A model generated the notes under the pieces. The model was given only the letters and a program-made list of their open reading frames with translations, ran no database searches and was not told where the DNA came from. Source: CAVZXS01 sp963779325 (GTDB taxonomy: Bacteria; Bacteroidota; Bacteroidia; Chitinophagales; Chitinophagaceae). From it: DNA of 64,000 bases. Shown here in pieces: positions 8,875-18,421 of this stretch (positions within the stretch are counted from its first letter, which is position 1; every line of letters starts with the position of its first letter). The stretch lies in the NCBI GenBank assembly GCA_963779325.1, contig CAVZXS010000009.1, positions 109,221-173,220 on the forward strand, read 5' to 3'. The translations under genes were made by a program, and so were the position numbers.

Positions 8875-9468
8875 ATGAAACATGAAATGGCCTTGTTCAA
8901 TTACCTGCAGCAATTTGTCACTATTACGGAGGATGAATTCAGGGATTATATATTGCCTATAGTACACGTTCGGCATTTTAAAAAGAAAGAAATCATAACA
9001 AACATCGGTGGTGTAGAAGATTACTACTATTTCATAGTAAAAGGGTTGGTAAGAAAATATTATAAGAAAGGCAGGGAAGAAGTAAATACTCAAATTTCAA
9101 CGGAGGGACAAATTATACATTCACAAGAATCTTTCTACAGCCGCACTCCTTCCGAGTATGTTATTGAAGCTGTTGAATCCTGCACCCTGCTTGCGTTGTC
9201 TTATGCCGACCAGGAGCGGATATATTTGGAGTATCCCAAATTAGAACGATTGGGCCGGCTGGCAATTACAAAACTTTTTGTAATTAAAGATAAATGGCAA
9301 ATGCAAATTATAAAGTATACGCCGAGAGAAAGATTTATTAATTTCTTTCAAAAAAATCCTGAATTAGTAAGTCGCGTACCGCAAAAATATCTTGCATCTT
9401 ACCTGAATATTAAACCCGAAACATTCAGTCGTTTTAAACACCTGCTTCGTGTAAAAACAAAGGATTAA
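8875..9468 (+). CDS. Crp/Fnr-family transcriptional regulator
   Basis: The 197-residue protein has a cyclic-nucleotide-binding-like beta-roll (about residues 20-115, including FKKKEIITNIGGVEDYYYFIVKG) and a C-terminal helix-turn-helix (QKYLASYLNIKPETFSRFKHLL). It lacks the N-terminal cysteine cluster of oxygen-sensing FNR, so it does not sense oxygen through a 4Fe-4S cluster in the classical way. ATG 8875 is chosen over an in-frame TTG two codons upstream. A consensus FNR box lies just ahead of the gene. Confidence 0.85.
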   Translation: MKHEMALFNYLQQFVTITEDEFRDYILPIVHVRHFKKKEIITNIGGVEDYYYFIVKGLVRKYYKKGREEVNTQISTEGQIIHSQESFYSRTPSEYVIEAVESCTLLALSYADQERIYLEYPKLERLGRLAITKLFVIKDKWQMQIIKYTPRERFINFFQKNPELVSRVPQKYLASYLNIKPETFSRFKHLLRVKTKD

Positions 9469-9492
9469 TTCTTCCTTCCTTTCTTTGTTTTA

Positions 9493-11379
9493 TTAAAGGT
9501 TTACAATGAACACGGGAATTTTTAATTCATGCCGTACGGTATTAATTGTTTCACCGTAAATCCAATCCTTAATTCCGCTGTGACCGTGGGCGCCAATAAC
9601 AAGCATATCGGCCCCTGATTCTTTTACAATACTTACAATCGCTTTTGCCCTGTTTCGGAAACCTAACCTGGCTTCCGATTCAAAACCTTTTAGCAGCAAT
9701 TGTTCTTTATAAAATCTAAGCTGTTCATAGTCTTTTCTTGTTTCCAGGTCATCGCTTTCATTACCTAATATTTTTGCCGAAGCGCTTTCTACTACATGAA
9801 CCAATACAAACGACGTTTCTTTATTTGCCTGGCCCAATGCAGCGGCAAGCAATTTATTATCATGCTCGCCAAACTCCAGCGCTACGGCAATTTTTCTGTA
9901 CACCGGTATATCTGCCTGTAATATTGCTTCCGGGGCAGCATGCAGTTGCACAGGTTTATCCGATTTATTTTTTCTGAGCAGCGGATAAAGAAGTGCGGTA
10001 AGTAACAGCGCAATAAATCCTGCGCCTGCCGACACAATTACAATTTTCCATATAAGATTACCGGGGCTTGTAAAAAAATCCGCTGTTTGACCAAATACCA
10101 TTTGGATATTGAGATAAACCAAAATAGAAGTAATCAACCATGCCAATATTTTTGTAACGGGTCTTATGGCAAATGCACCCATTGTTTTTTTATCGCTTGT
10201 AAAATGTATAAGCGGAATAATGGCAAAGCCCAATTGCAAACTTAAAATTACCTGGCTTAGGATAAGCAGGCTGTCAATATTTTTTTCGCCATTGATAAGA
10301 ATAACTATAACCGCAGGAATAATGGCGATGATACGCGTAAGTAATCTTCTTATCCAGGGATTGATACGTAAACGCAGGTAACCTTCCATTACTATTTGCC
10401 CGGCCAGCGTACCGGTTATAGTACTGCTTTGCCCTGCGGCAATTAAAGCAATGGCAAAAAGAACAGGAGCCGTGTTTCCCAGCAACTCTTTCAGCAGTAC
10501 ATGTGCTGTTTTTATTTCAGCTACATCGGTACGGCCGGTTTTAAAAAAAACCGTAGCCGCCAAAACTAAAATAGCCGCGTTTACAAAAAATGCAAGATTC
10601 AATGCAATGGCGCTATCGATAAAATTTAATTTCAACGCTCTTTTTATACCGGCATTATCTCTTTTAATTTTTCTTGTTTGTACCAAAGCCGAATGCAGGT
10701 ATAAATTATGCGGCATTACAGTAGCGCCGATAATACCGATGGCTATATACAATGCTTCGTTGCCGGGCAAATGTGGTATAAAGCCGGTAGCTACTTCGGC
10801 AAGATCGGGTTTGGCTAAAATAATTTCTGTTAAAAAAGATAAACCGATTACCGCTACCAAGCCAATGATAAAAGCTTCCATTTTCCGCATGCCTAATCGT
10901 TGCAACAGCAACAGTAAAAAAGTGTCGAATACAGTTATCAAAACTGCATAGATCAAAGGTATATCAGTAAGTAACTGAATACCGATGGCCATTCCCAATA
11001 CTTCTGCAAGGTCAGTTGCCGCAATGGCTATTTCGGCTAATCCGTATAACGCATAGTTTACATACCTCGGATAAGTTTCTCGGTTGGCCTGTGCCAAATC
11101 ACGACCTCTTACAATACCCAATCTTGCAGATAAACTTTGTAACAGCAAAGCCATCAGGTTGCTCATCAATAAAACCCAAATAAGCGTATAGCCAAACTTG
11201 CTTCCGCCGGCTATGTCAGTGGCCCAATTGCCCGGATCCATATAACCCACACTTACCAAATAAGCCGGCCCGAAAAAAGAGAGAATGCGGCGCCAAACCG
11301 GGCGGGTGGTGGAAGTGGTATCTACGCTTTGGTGTACTTCGCTCAGCGAAACATCCGTATAGTGATAATTATTCTTCAT
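9493..11379 (-). CDS. mntH: Nramp Mn2+/Fe2+ transporter fused to a universal stress protein domain
   Basis: Residues 1 to about 470 form an Nramp divalent-metal transporter with the metal-binding motifs DPGNW (helix 1) and MPHNLYLHS (helix 6). Residues from about 490 to 628 form a UspA domain ending in the nucleotide-binding signature GAHGHSGIKDWIYG-ETINTV. Nramp proteins are normally about 400-450 residues, so the Usp part is a genuine C-terminal fusion that may couple ATP or stress status to uptake. The start overlaps the end of the upstream mntR-like gene by 11 bases, so the two form an operon. Confidence 0.9.
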   Translation of the reverse strand: MKNNYHYTDVSLSEVHQSVDTTSTTRPVWRRILSFFGPAYLVSVGYMDPGNWATDIAGGSKFGYTLIWVLLMSNLMALLLQSLSARLGIVRGRDLAQANRETYPRYVNYALYGLAEIAIAATDLAEVLGMAIGIQLLTDIPLIYAVLITVFDTFLLLLLQRLGMRKMEAFIIGLVAVIGLSFLTEIILAKPDLAEVATGFIPHLPGNEALYIAIGIIGATVMPHNLYLHSALVQTRKIKRDNAGIKRALKLNFIDSAIALNLAFFVNAAILVLAATVFFKTGRTDVAEIKTAHVLLKELLGNTAPVLFAIALIAAGQSSTITGTLAGQIVMEGYLRLRINPWIRRLLTRIIAIIPAVIVILINGEKNIDSLLILSQVILSLQLGFAIIPLIHFTSDKKTMGAFAIRPVTKILAWLITSILVYLNIQMVFGQTADFFTSPGNLIWKIVIVSAGAGFIALLLTALLYPLLRKNKSDKPVQLHAAPEAILQADIPVYRKIAVALEFGEHDNKLLAAALGQANKETSFVLVHVVESASAKILGNESDDLETRKDYEQLRFYKEQLLLKGFESEARLGFRNRAKAIVSIVKESGADMLVIGAHGHSGIKDWIYGETINTVRHELKIPVFIVNL

Positions 11380-12034
11380 ACTTCACAAAAATATTTTTTG
11401 CCAATTCATTGCTGATGGTAAAAGCCGGTTGTTGTTTTATTTTTATTTCTAATGAATCATCATAACTGAATTTCTTTTTTATTTCCAGGTTTGTACCGAT
11501 AGCTATTTTTTTATGTTTCAGCAGGTCCAGCATTTCGGCCGATTGATTTTGTACCCGGCAAACCACGGCGGACGCAGCGAGCGGTAATGCGGTAATACAA
11601 AATTGTTTATTGCTTTCTATTTTGCCGTTTACATCGGGTATAGGATCGCCGTGCGGATCAAATTTTGGAAAACCTAAATATTCATCCAGCTTATCAATTA
11701 ATTTTTTGCTGCCTACATGTTCCATTTCTTCGGCAATGGCATGCACTTCATCCCAATTGAATTTTAATTTTTCAGCTAAAAAGCACTCCCACAGCCGGTG
11801 ACGGCGTATAATACCCAGCGCTACTTTACGACCGTCAATACTCAGCTTAAAGCCGCGGTAAGCCTCGTAATGCAGTAATTTTTTTGCTTTTAATTTTTTC
11901 ATCATATCGGTTACCGAGGCGGCGCTGGTTTTCAGTTCTTTGGCCAGGGCGTTGGTAGTTACCGTATCGCTGTGCTGCTGCAGATGAAAAATGGTTTTAA
12001 TGTAATTCTCTTCACTGGTAGAATAGTTTACCAT
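11369..12034 (-). CDS. mntR: MntR/DtxR-family metal-dependent repressor
   Basis: The 221-residue protein has an N-terminal winged helix (TTNALAKELKTSAASVTDMMKKLKAKKLLHYEAYRG split over residues 24-60), a metal-binding dimerisation domain (HRLWECFL, AEEMEHVGSKKLIDKLD) and a C-terminal SH3/FeoA-like domain, so it is a full-length DtxR type. It should repress the downstream Nramp gene when Mn2+ or Fe2+ is plentiful. A near-perfect palindrome sits immediately before its start codon. Confidence 0.9.
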   Translation of the reverse strand: MVNYSTSEENYIKTIFHLQQHSDTVTTNALAKELKTSAASVTDMMKKLKAKKLLHYEAYRGFKLSIDGRKVALGIIRRHRLWECFLAEKLKFNWDEVHAIAEEMEHVGSKKLIDKLDEYLGFPKFDPHGDPIPDVNGKIESNKQFCITALPLAASAVVCRVQNQSAEMLDLLKHKKIAIGTNLEIKKKFSYDDSLEIKIKQQPAFTISNELAKNIFVKYEE

Positions 12035-12054
12035 GTCTAAATATAAATTTAGAC
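12035..12054. promoter_or_regulatory. MntR-like operator palindrome
   Basis: GTCTAAAT at 12035-12042 and ATTTAGAC at 12047-12054 are perfect 8-base arms around ATAA. The palindrome abuts the start codon of the MntR-like gene. A further half-site-like AAATCTAAA follows at 12056-12064. Position and the AT-rich symmetry fit a DtxR/MntR operator controlling this operon. Confidence 0.65.
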
Positions 12055-12306
12055 AAATCTAAAAATAAAATACCGGCAAAGCAAGTTTTTTTGTGTTTAA
12101 GACCAATTATTGATACTGTTTTTTAAATGGAAGCTTATTGCCTGATTGCAGTGCGGAGTTTTTTTCCCGGGAAAATATTTCAAACGATTGCATTTTTTTA
12201 TTCAGGACTGTTAATAATTATATGGATAAAAGCTAACAATCATTAGCGATGTAACTACAAATTAACCTGTATATTGCGCCTTCGATTTTTAACCAAACAC
12301 CTCATT

Positions 12307-13962
12307 ATGAGTTTTAAAAATTACAATGTCCCGTATCCCGTCAATGATCTGTATGCTAAAAAGATAGCTTACTTCTCCATGGAGTTTGCTACGCACCAGC
12401 CCTTGAAAATTTACAGCGGCGGTCTCGGATTTCTTTCCGGCTCTCACTTGCGCAGCGCTTATGAATTAAAACAAAACCTGGTTGGTATAGGTATTTTGTG
12501 GAAGCAGGGTTATTATGACCAGGCCCGCAACCAGGACCAAACCCTGCAGGTAACCTGGATGGAAAAAAATTATTCTTTCCTGGAAGATACCGGTATCAAA
12601 TTCCAAATAACTATACACGAGCACCCGGTTTGGGTAAAAGCCTATTACTTAAACCCCGAGACTTTTAAAACAGCGCCGCTGTTTTTATTATCAACCGATT
12701 TGCCGGAGAATGATTATGTATCGCAAACCATCACGCATCGTTTGTACGACGCCAATGTAGCTACCAAAGTAGCGCAGTTTATTTTATTAGGTGTAGGCGG
12801 CGCTAAATTGATGGATGAAATAGGTTTCAATCCTTCTTTATATCATTTGAATGAAGCACATGGTTTATCCGCAGCATTTTATTTGTATAAAAAGTACAAT
12901 CATAAAATGGATGAGGTGAGAAAGAGATTGGTGTTTACCACGCATACGCCGGAAGAAGCTGGTAACGAGAAGCATGATATTTATTTATGTCATAAGATGA
13001 GTTATTTCTGCGGGCTGTCCGTTGATGAAGTAAAAAAATTATACGATCATCCCGATGATCAGTTCAATCATTCATTGGCGGCTTTACGTTTTGCGAAATT
13101 GGCCAACGGCGTATCACAATTGCACGGGCATGTAAGCCGCGCCATGTGGAGCAAGTATTCGAACATTTGCCCTATTACATCTATAACCAATGCACAAAAC
13201 TGGCGTTATTGGGCCGATAAACAATTGTATCATTTTAAGCAAGAGCAAAATGATGCGGGATTTGATGACAGGAAAAAACATTTAAAGAAAAGAGCTTTTG
13301 AAATAGTAGCCGATCAAACAGGAAAAATATTTGACCCCAATGTGTTTACCATTGTATGGGCCAGGCGTTTTGCCGGTTATAAAAGAGCCAACCTGATAAC
13401 TACCGCTGAAGAAAGATTTGAGAAGTTGATGAAGAATACTAAGTACCCGGTGCAAATTATTTGGGGAGGTAAACCTTATCCCGTCGATCACCCGGCGATA
13501 TCAGAATTTAATCAACTCGTTCATTTGAGTAAGCAGTATAAGAATATGGCCGTGGTAGTGGGGTATGAATTGGCATTATCAAAAAGAATGAAACAGGCGG
13601 CCGATTGCTGGTTAAATAATCCGCGTGTACCAAGGGAAGCTTCGGGCACCAGCGGTATGACGGCAGCGATGAACGGGGCAGTTAATTTTTCTACCGATGA
13701 CGGATGGATACCGGAGTTTGTAAATCACGGCAACAACGGATTTGTAATTCCCAAAGCGGATTATGCAAACATGGCCGTGCATGAGCAGGACGAATATGAT
13801 TTGAATAAGCTCTACGAAATTTTAGAAAATAATATTCTGCCGTTGTACTACAATGATTTTTCTACCTGGCGGCAGATTGTAAAGAATGGTATGCGTGATG
13901 TGCAGTTTCAGTTTGACAGCAACCGGATGGCGCATGAGTACTATGATATTTTGTATAAGTAA
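12307..13962 (+). CDS. alpha-glucan phosphorylase-like protein (GT35, short form)
   Basis: This 551-residue protein belongs to the short alpha-glucan phosphorylase group, which releases glucose-1-phosphate from glycogen or maltodextrin. Recognisable parts are the N-terminal AYFSMEFA and YSGGLGFLSGSH, the phosphate-site-like ARRFAGYKRA, GGKPYPVD, and the C-terminal EASGTSGMTAAMNG. In classical phosphorylases the residue after that Met is the lysine holding PLP; here it is Thr. Activity and cofactor use may therefore differ. ATG 12307 is preferred over an in-frame TTG 11 codons upstream. A terminator follows at 14054. Confidence 0.82.
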   Translation: MSFKNYNVPYPVNDLYAKKIAYFSMEFATHQPLKIYSGGLGFLSGSHLRSAYELKQNLVGIGILWKQGYYDQARNQDQTLQVTWMEKNYSFLEDTGIKFQITIHEHPVWVKAYYLNPETFKTAPLFLLSTDLPENDYVSQTITHRLYDANVATKVAQFILLGVGGAKLMDEIGFNPSLYHLNEAHGLSAAFYLYKKYNHKMDEVRKRLVFTTHTPEEAGNEKHDIYLCHKMSYFCGLSVDEVKKLYDHPDDQFNHSLAALRFAKLANGVSQLHGHVSRAMWSKYSNICPITSITNAQNWRYWADKQLYHFKQEQNDAGFDDRKKHLKKRAFEIVADQTGKIFDPNVFTIVWARRFAGYKRANLITTAEERFEKLMKNTKYPVQIIWGGKPYPVDHPAISEFNQLVHLSKQYKNMAVVVGYELALSKRMKQAADCWLNNPRVPREASGTSGMTAAMNGAVNFSTDDGWIPEFVNHGNNGFVIPKADYANMAVHEQDEYDLNKLYEILENNILPLYYNDFSTWRQIVKNGMRDVQFQFDSNRMAHEYYDILYK

Positions 13963-14053
13963 CAGTTCTGAAGTGAGAGGTCAGAGGTCAAAATTTGGAG
14001 AATAAAGTTCGGACTTTCGAGTTTATGCTTTGCGAATAATACAACATAATTTT

Positions 14054-14080
14054 AAGTGCCTTGATTTAGGGGCACTTTTT
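14054..14080 (+). terminator. terminator after glucan phosphorylase gene
   Basis: AAGTGCC (14054-14060) pairs with GGCACTT (14071-14077) and a T-run follows directly. This is a compact Rho-independent terminator. Confidence 0.7.
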
Positions 14081-14117
14081 TATTTTCTTATTATTGCAGA
14101 GTAATATTTAAAATTGC

Positions 14118-14411
14118 GTGAGAGATATTTTAATTTTTGGATTATTATTTATTTTAAGCTCCTGTACAAGAAAATTAATATTTGTCCAGCCTTGTACAAA
14201 AGAAATTTTGTTGACGGAATTTTTAGAGCATGAAAGAAAAGCGTATAAAAATAATAATGTACAGGCTCAGGTTTATGAGAACGATAGTTCATTCATTATT
14301 CAATATTGGCCGATCAAACCCGGCACGAGAGATGGAGTAGGCCAAATAGAAGTTTCTAAGAAAACCTGTAAAATAATTAAGCAAGTACACGGTCGAATCG
14401 GAGAGAAATAG
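14118..14411 (+). CDS. small lipoprotein, unknown function
   Basis: The 97-residue protein starts at GTG 14118, with no ATG in frame before the signal peptide. It has a hydrophobic leader and the lipobox LSSC at about residue 16. The mature part is mixed alpha/beta with no known motif. It is flanked on both sides by similar noncoding CTGACTTC/GAAGTGAG-type sequence. The role is unknown; it is probably anchored in the envelope. Confidence 0.55.
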   Translation: MRDILIFGLLFILSSCTRKLIFVQPCTKEILLTEFLEHERKAYKNNNVQAQVYENDSSFIIQYWPIKPGTRDGVGQIEVSKKTCKIIKQVHGRIGEK

Positions 14412-14455
14412 CTGAAGAAAAGTTCTGACTTCCTACTTCTGAGCTCCGGCCTCTC

Positions 14456-15682
14456 TCACCGAAACTTTTCAATCATCTCTTCAACAGATTTTGAATCGGG
14501 ATAAAAACTCAGTAGTTTATTTATCACCGCTTCTACCATGGCATCGGGGCAACTGGCGCCGCCGGTTATTAAAATTTTTACAGGTAATTTAGCAGGTAAA
14601 AAATCAGCGGTCAGTAATTCTTCTTTTGTATGAAAATTGAAATGAAGAATTTCTTTTTCAGAAATAATTTTTTCTTCGCTGCTGATATAATACGTAGGTA
14701 ATTTTTCTTCGCACAATTCTACCAGGTGCGAAGTATTGGATGAATTGTATCCGCCTACAACTATCACCAGGTCGGCATCAGTTTGCAACATGCCCGTGAC
14801 GGCCGTTTGGTTATCGTTGGTAGCATAACAAAGCGTATCTCTTGTATCGGCAAAATGTTCTTCAATATTCTCTACAGCAAGATTGTATTTAGCAATCATT
14901 GTCTGTTTTAAAAATTCGGCGATGGCCTGGGTATCACCGGCCAGCATGGTGGTTTGATTCACTACACCAATTCGTTCCAAATCTTTTGTCACATCAAAAC
15001 CTGCCGAGTATTGTCCTTTAAAAGCTGTATAAAAATCTTCCTGCTTTTTTTCTCCTGTAATATATTTCGCCAATTCTTTTGCTTCTTTCATATCGGTAAC
15101 TACAACTGCCGCGGTGCCGGCCGCCGCATGAGAAAAAGTAGCTCTTGTTTCTTCATGCGCCGGTTTGCCATGAATGACAATGGTATAATTTTTTTTAGCG
15201 ATAGCATCGCCGCGGTTCCATACTTTTTCTACAAACGGGCAGGTGGTATCATACTTTTCGGTTTGTATACCGATGTCTTTTAACTTTTTTTCAATCTCCA
15301 ATGTGGTACCGAAGGCCGGTATCATCACAATATCGTCGGCGGTTAATTCATCAAAGTTTATCAGTTGTTTGCCGTAGGTATTTTGTAAAAATTGTATGCC
15401 GTGCCGCTGCAGGTCTTCATTTACCTGCGGGTTATGAATCATTTCGCTTAACAGAAAAATTTTTTTACCGGGGTTTTCTTCCACCGTTCTGTAGGCAATT
15501 TCAATGGCATTTTCTACACCATAACAAAAACCAAAATGGCGGGCTAAGAAAATTTGCAAAGAACCAAAATCCAGCAGGGCAGGAGTAAAATCCTTTTTCA
15601 TCTTATCCGCTTCTTTCCGCTTTTTTTTAATGGCAGAAATCAAAGGGCTTCGGTAAATAACGGGGACTTCGAAACTTTTCAT
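14456..15682 (-). CDS. ispH: 4-hydroxy-3-methylbut-2-enyl diphosphate reductase
   Basis: IspH performs the last step of the MEP pathway, reducing HMBPP to IPP and DMAPP with a 4Fe-4S cluster. The three cluster cysteines are visible in GFCYGVENA, DTTCPFVEKVW and GGASCPDAMVE. The catalytic Glu/Thr region (VNQTTM) and the substrate loop GYNSSNTSHL are present. At 408 residues it is the long form found in Bacteroidota, cyanobacteria and plants rather than the ~310-residue E. coli type. Confidence 0.93.
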   Translation of the reverse strand: MKSFEVPVIYRSPLISAIKKKRKEADKMKKDFTPALLDFGSLQIFLARHFGFCYGVENAIEIAYRTVEENPGKKIFLLSEMIHNPQVNEDLQRHGIQFLQNTYGKQLINFDELTADDIVMIPAFGTTLEIEKKLKDIGIQTEKYDTTCPFVEKVWNRGDAIAKKNYTIVIHGKPAHEETRATFSHAAAGTAAVVVTDMKEAKELAKYITGEKKQEDFYTAFKGQYSAGFDVTKDLERIGVVNQTTMLAGDTQAIAEFLKQTMIAKYNLAVENIEEHFADTRDTLCYATNDNQTAVTGMLQTDADLVIVVGGYNSSNTSHLVELCEEKLPTYYISSEEKIISEKEILHFNFHTKEELLTADFLPAKLPVKILITGGASCPDAMVEAVINKLLSFYPDSKSVEEMIEKFR

Positions 15683-15960
15683 TGGACAAAGATACCGGAA
15701 AGCTTTAAAAGGTAAGCAGTCTTTTGGATTTTCAAATATTGTAACCCACCCCCTTGATTATAGTTTTTATCCGAAAATCACTATCCCCCTCCCGAGGAGT
15801 GGAGGAAGCAACTGATGATAGAACATTTAATTAATTCCGGGATTAATTTTCTTGAATTTATTTGCTACATAATGTAGCGTTTAGTGTTTAATAATTATCT
15901 TCCGATAAATTTTACTGTATGAGAAATGACATACGGTAATCTCAATGATAAAATTTGCAT

Positions 15961-17364
15961 ATGAAAAAGTATTTTGTAATACCGGCTATAGCATTGTTAC
16001 TGACAAGCTGTAAGCTGAACAACAATGAAAAAGAAACAACTGATAATAATCAAAACAAAAAAATGAATACAAATAAGGAAGAATCCGTGTACAACCGTGT
16101 GAGCTGGCGGTACAGCACCAATATTTACGAAGTAAATGTGAGACAATACACACCGGAAGGAACTTTTAAAGCTTTTATGAATGAAATGCCGCGGTTAAAA
16201 GATATGGGTATTGAAGTATTATGGTTTATGCCCGTAACACCCATTGCACAAAAAGGAAAAAAAGGAACAATGGGCAGCCCCTATGCCTGCTCCGATTATA
16301 CTTCTATCAACCCGGAGTTTGGAACCTTACAGGATTTTAAAGACCTGGTAACGGAAGCACACAAGCAGGGATTTAAAGTAATTATTGATTGGGTGGCCAA
16401 TCATACCGGTTGGGATCATGTATGGACAAAAACACACCCTGCCTACTACCAAAAAGATTCTGTGACGAATGATTTTAAAATAGCATCGGGGATGGATGAT
16501 ATTATTGAACTGGATTTTAAAAACCCGGAACTGCGCAACGCAATGATTGATGCAATGAAGTTTTGGGTAACGGAATGCGATATCGACGGCTATAGAGCCG
16601 ATTTAGCTTTTTGGGTGGAACTTGATTTTTGGAAAGAAGCCCGGACCGAATTGGAAAAAACAAAACAGTTGTATTGGTTGGCCGAAAATGACCCGTTGGA
16701 TAACCCGGATTATATGCAGGTGTTTGATGCTACCTATACCTGGACATGGATGCACAAAGCAAAGGATTTTTATCAAAATCATTTACCCATCGCATCGCTC
16801 GATTCTGTGTTGCAGCGGTACGATACCGTGCCGCCAAAAGGGTCTATCATGGCTTGGTTTACTACCAATCATGATGAGAACAGCTGGAACGGAACCGAAT
16901 ATGAAAAGTACGGCGATATGGCTAAAGCGCTGGCGGTATTCAGTTGTACCTGGAACGGTACACCGCTTATTTACAGCGGACAGGAAATGCCTAACAAAAA
17001 ACGATTGGCTTTTTTTGAAAAAGATCCGATTAAATGGACAGGTAAAAATGCATTGCATGATTTTTATAAGACGCTGTTGAAATTAAAATCGACCCATCCT
17101 GCCTTACGAGCCGGTGATGATGCCGTAAAGACGTATCGTTTGCAAACGGATGCCAATGATAAAATATTTTCGTTTGTAAGAAAGAACGGAGATAAAGAAG
17201 TATTGGTTGTATTGAATTTATCGAAAGAGAAATTACGGTTTGAATTAACGGATAAGCAGGTGGCGGGGAAATATAAAAATATTTTTGGCGGAGCGGAGAA
17301 TGATTTTACTGCTGATAAATTTTTTGAAATGCAGCCTTGGGAATATTTGGTGTATGAGAAATAG
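15961..17364 (+). CDS. GH13 alpha-amylase-family lipoprotein
   Basis: The 467-residue protein has a lipoprotein signal (lipobox LTSC at about residue 17), then a short Asn/Lys linker and a GH13 (beta/alpha)8 barrel. The conserved regions are IIDWVANHT (region I), GYRADLAFWV (region II, nucleophile Asp), WLAENDP (region III, acid/base Glu) and TTNHDEN (region IV, Asp). A short C-terminal beta domain follows. It should hydrolyse or rearrange alpha-glucans at the cell surface or in the periplasm. ATG 15961 is chosen; an in-frame TTG lies two codons upstream. Confidence 0.88.
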   Translation: MKKYFVIPAIALLLTSCKLNNNEKETTDNNQNKKMNTNKEESVYNRVSWRYSTNIYEVNVRQYTPEGTFKAFMNEMPRLKDMGIEVLWFMPVTPIAQKGKKGTMGSPYACSDYTSINPEFGTLQDFKDLVTEAHKQGFKVIIDWVANHTGWDHVWTKTHPAYYQKDSVTNDFKIASGMDDIIELDFKNPELRNAMIDAMKFWVTECDIDGYRADLAFWVELDFWKEARTELEKTKQLYWLAENDPLDNPDYMQVFDATYTWTWMHKAKDFYQNHLPIASLDSVLQRYDTVPPKGSIMAWFTTNHDENSWNGTEYEKYGDMAKALAVFSCTWNGTPLIYSGQEMPNKKRLAFFEKDPIKWTGKNALHDFYKTLLKLKSTHPALRAGDDAVKTYRLQTDANDKIFSFVRKNGDKEVLVVLNLSKEKLRFELTDKQVAGKYKNIFGGAENDFTADKFFEMQPWEYLVYEK

Positions 17365-17659
17365 GGTGTTGCTGACTAAAAATTGTTATAAAAGATACAC
17401 TGCCAAAACCTAAAACACTTACTCCGACAGTCACTTGGAACAAAACGCTGTCTGAATGGAGGATGAATTTTTGCGTAATCTATTTTTCCTTCTTAAAATT
17501 AAAATTTATAAACGGCCAAACTTTTTTCCCGATACGGTTAAATAAACCGATTTGAAAAGCGTGGCCCGAACCGCAATTGTTAGCCGTAAAAAATCAACAT
17601 TTATTGACATATTTAAATTAAGTCTGCCGCATTGCGGGGGGACAGGAAGGCTTCATTAA
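17365..17659. other. intergenic, possible gene remnant
   Basis: No complete gene is visible. On the reverse strand, a 37-codon open stretch ending with a stop at 17480-17482 has a plausible protein-like ending (GHAFQIGLFNRIGKKVWPF) but no start codon. It may be the tail of a lost gene. Confidence 0.3.
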
Positions 17660-18331
17660 CTAATCATTCCCCGTTTTTAATCCCGGTATCCGGCTTTTAA
17701 TCCATTTCATTTGGCCATTATGATTTGATTCGTGTTCGCATACATGAAACCATTTGCAGTAATTATTCGTCGGACCCCAATACCATTTTTCATCCACCGC
17801 CATCAGCCATTTATCATCTCGTTTTTTAAATTCCGCAATCGTAGTGTCACGAACTTCCTTTAAAATATTTACATAATATTCCAACTTATTTCCTTTAATC
17901 TTTTCACGACCTGCATCTCCCAAGTTCATGGCGGTATCCCATTTTTCTTTTATTGATTTATCCCACGAACCCCATTTCATATTGTCAAAAGTATTTAACT
18001 GGTAATATCTTTCCGTAGCGGCCAGGTGCAATAACATAGACCCGATGCTGTTTGACTTTTCATCATGCAGGTAATCCAATTGCTCTGTTGTTAAACCTTT
18101 TGCAGTCCCTAAAACCGGACCTCTCATCCAATTCATCATTGACATAATGGTTCCGATATGCGGAGAAAAACCTTTCATCGGACCGATTACATTTGGTTTA
18201 TCATCTTCCGGATAAAATTCCTCCGCATGTACATGCTGCGGGAGTATGGTAAGGCCTGTAAGCCCCGCGGAAACTAAAGCTGTTTTTCTTAAAAAATTTC
18301 TGCGGCTCGATTTAGCGGTCAATTTTTCCAT
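17660..18331 (-). CDS. Tat-exported DinB-like protein
   Basis: The 223-residue protein begins with a twin-arginine signal (SRRNFLRKTALVSAGLTG), so it is exported folded. The mature part reads as a DinB/YfiT four-helix bundle: LLHLAATERYY, with metal-ligand His in the first helix, and HVCEHESNHNGQMKW, with the second His pair. DinB-type proteins bind a divalent metal and often act as thiol-dependent transferases. The substrate is unknown. Confidence 0.72.
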   Translation of the reverse strand: MEKLTAKSSRRNFLRKTALVSAGLTGLTILPQHVHAEEFYPEDDKPNVIGPMKGFSPHIGTIMSMMNWMRGPVLGTAKGLTTEQLDYLHDEKSNSIGSMLLHLAATERYYQLNTFDNMKWGSWDKSIKEKWDTAMNLGDAGREKIKGNKLEYYVNILKEVRDTTIAEFKKRDDKWLMAVDEKWYWGPTNNYCKWFHVCEHESNHNGQMKWIKSRIPGLKTGND

Positions 18332-18421
18332 TGGTCAATTTTTTAGCAGGTTAAAATAATTAATTGTATTTAAAGATAACAGATACCCGGCGTATTTCAA
18401 CCGGATATTGTTTATAGGGTA

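Noticed and set aside
10451..10951. 166-codon open frame antisense to mntH
   Set aside because: It is a shadow of the transporter codons (Ala/Lys/Ile-rich), with no independent evidence.
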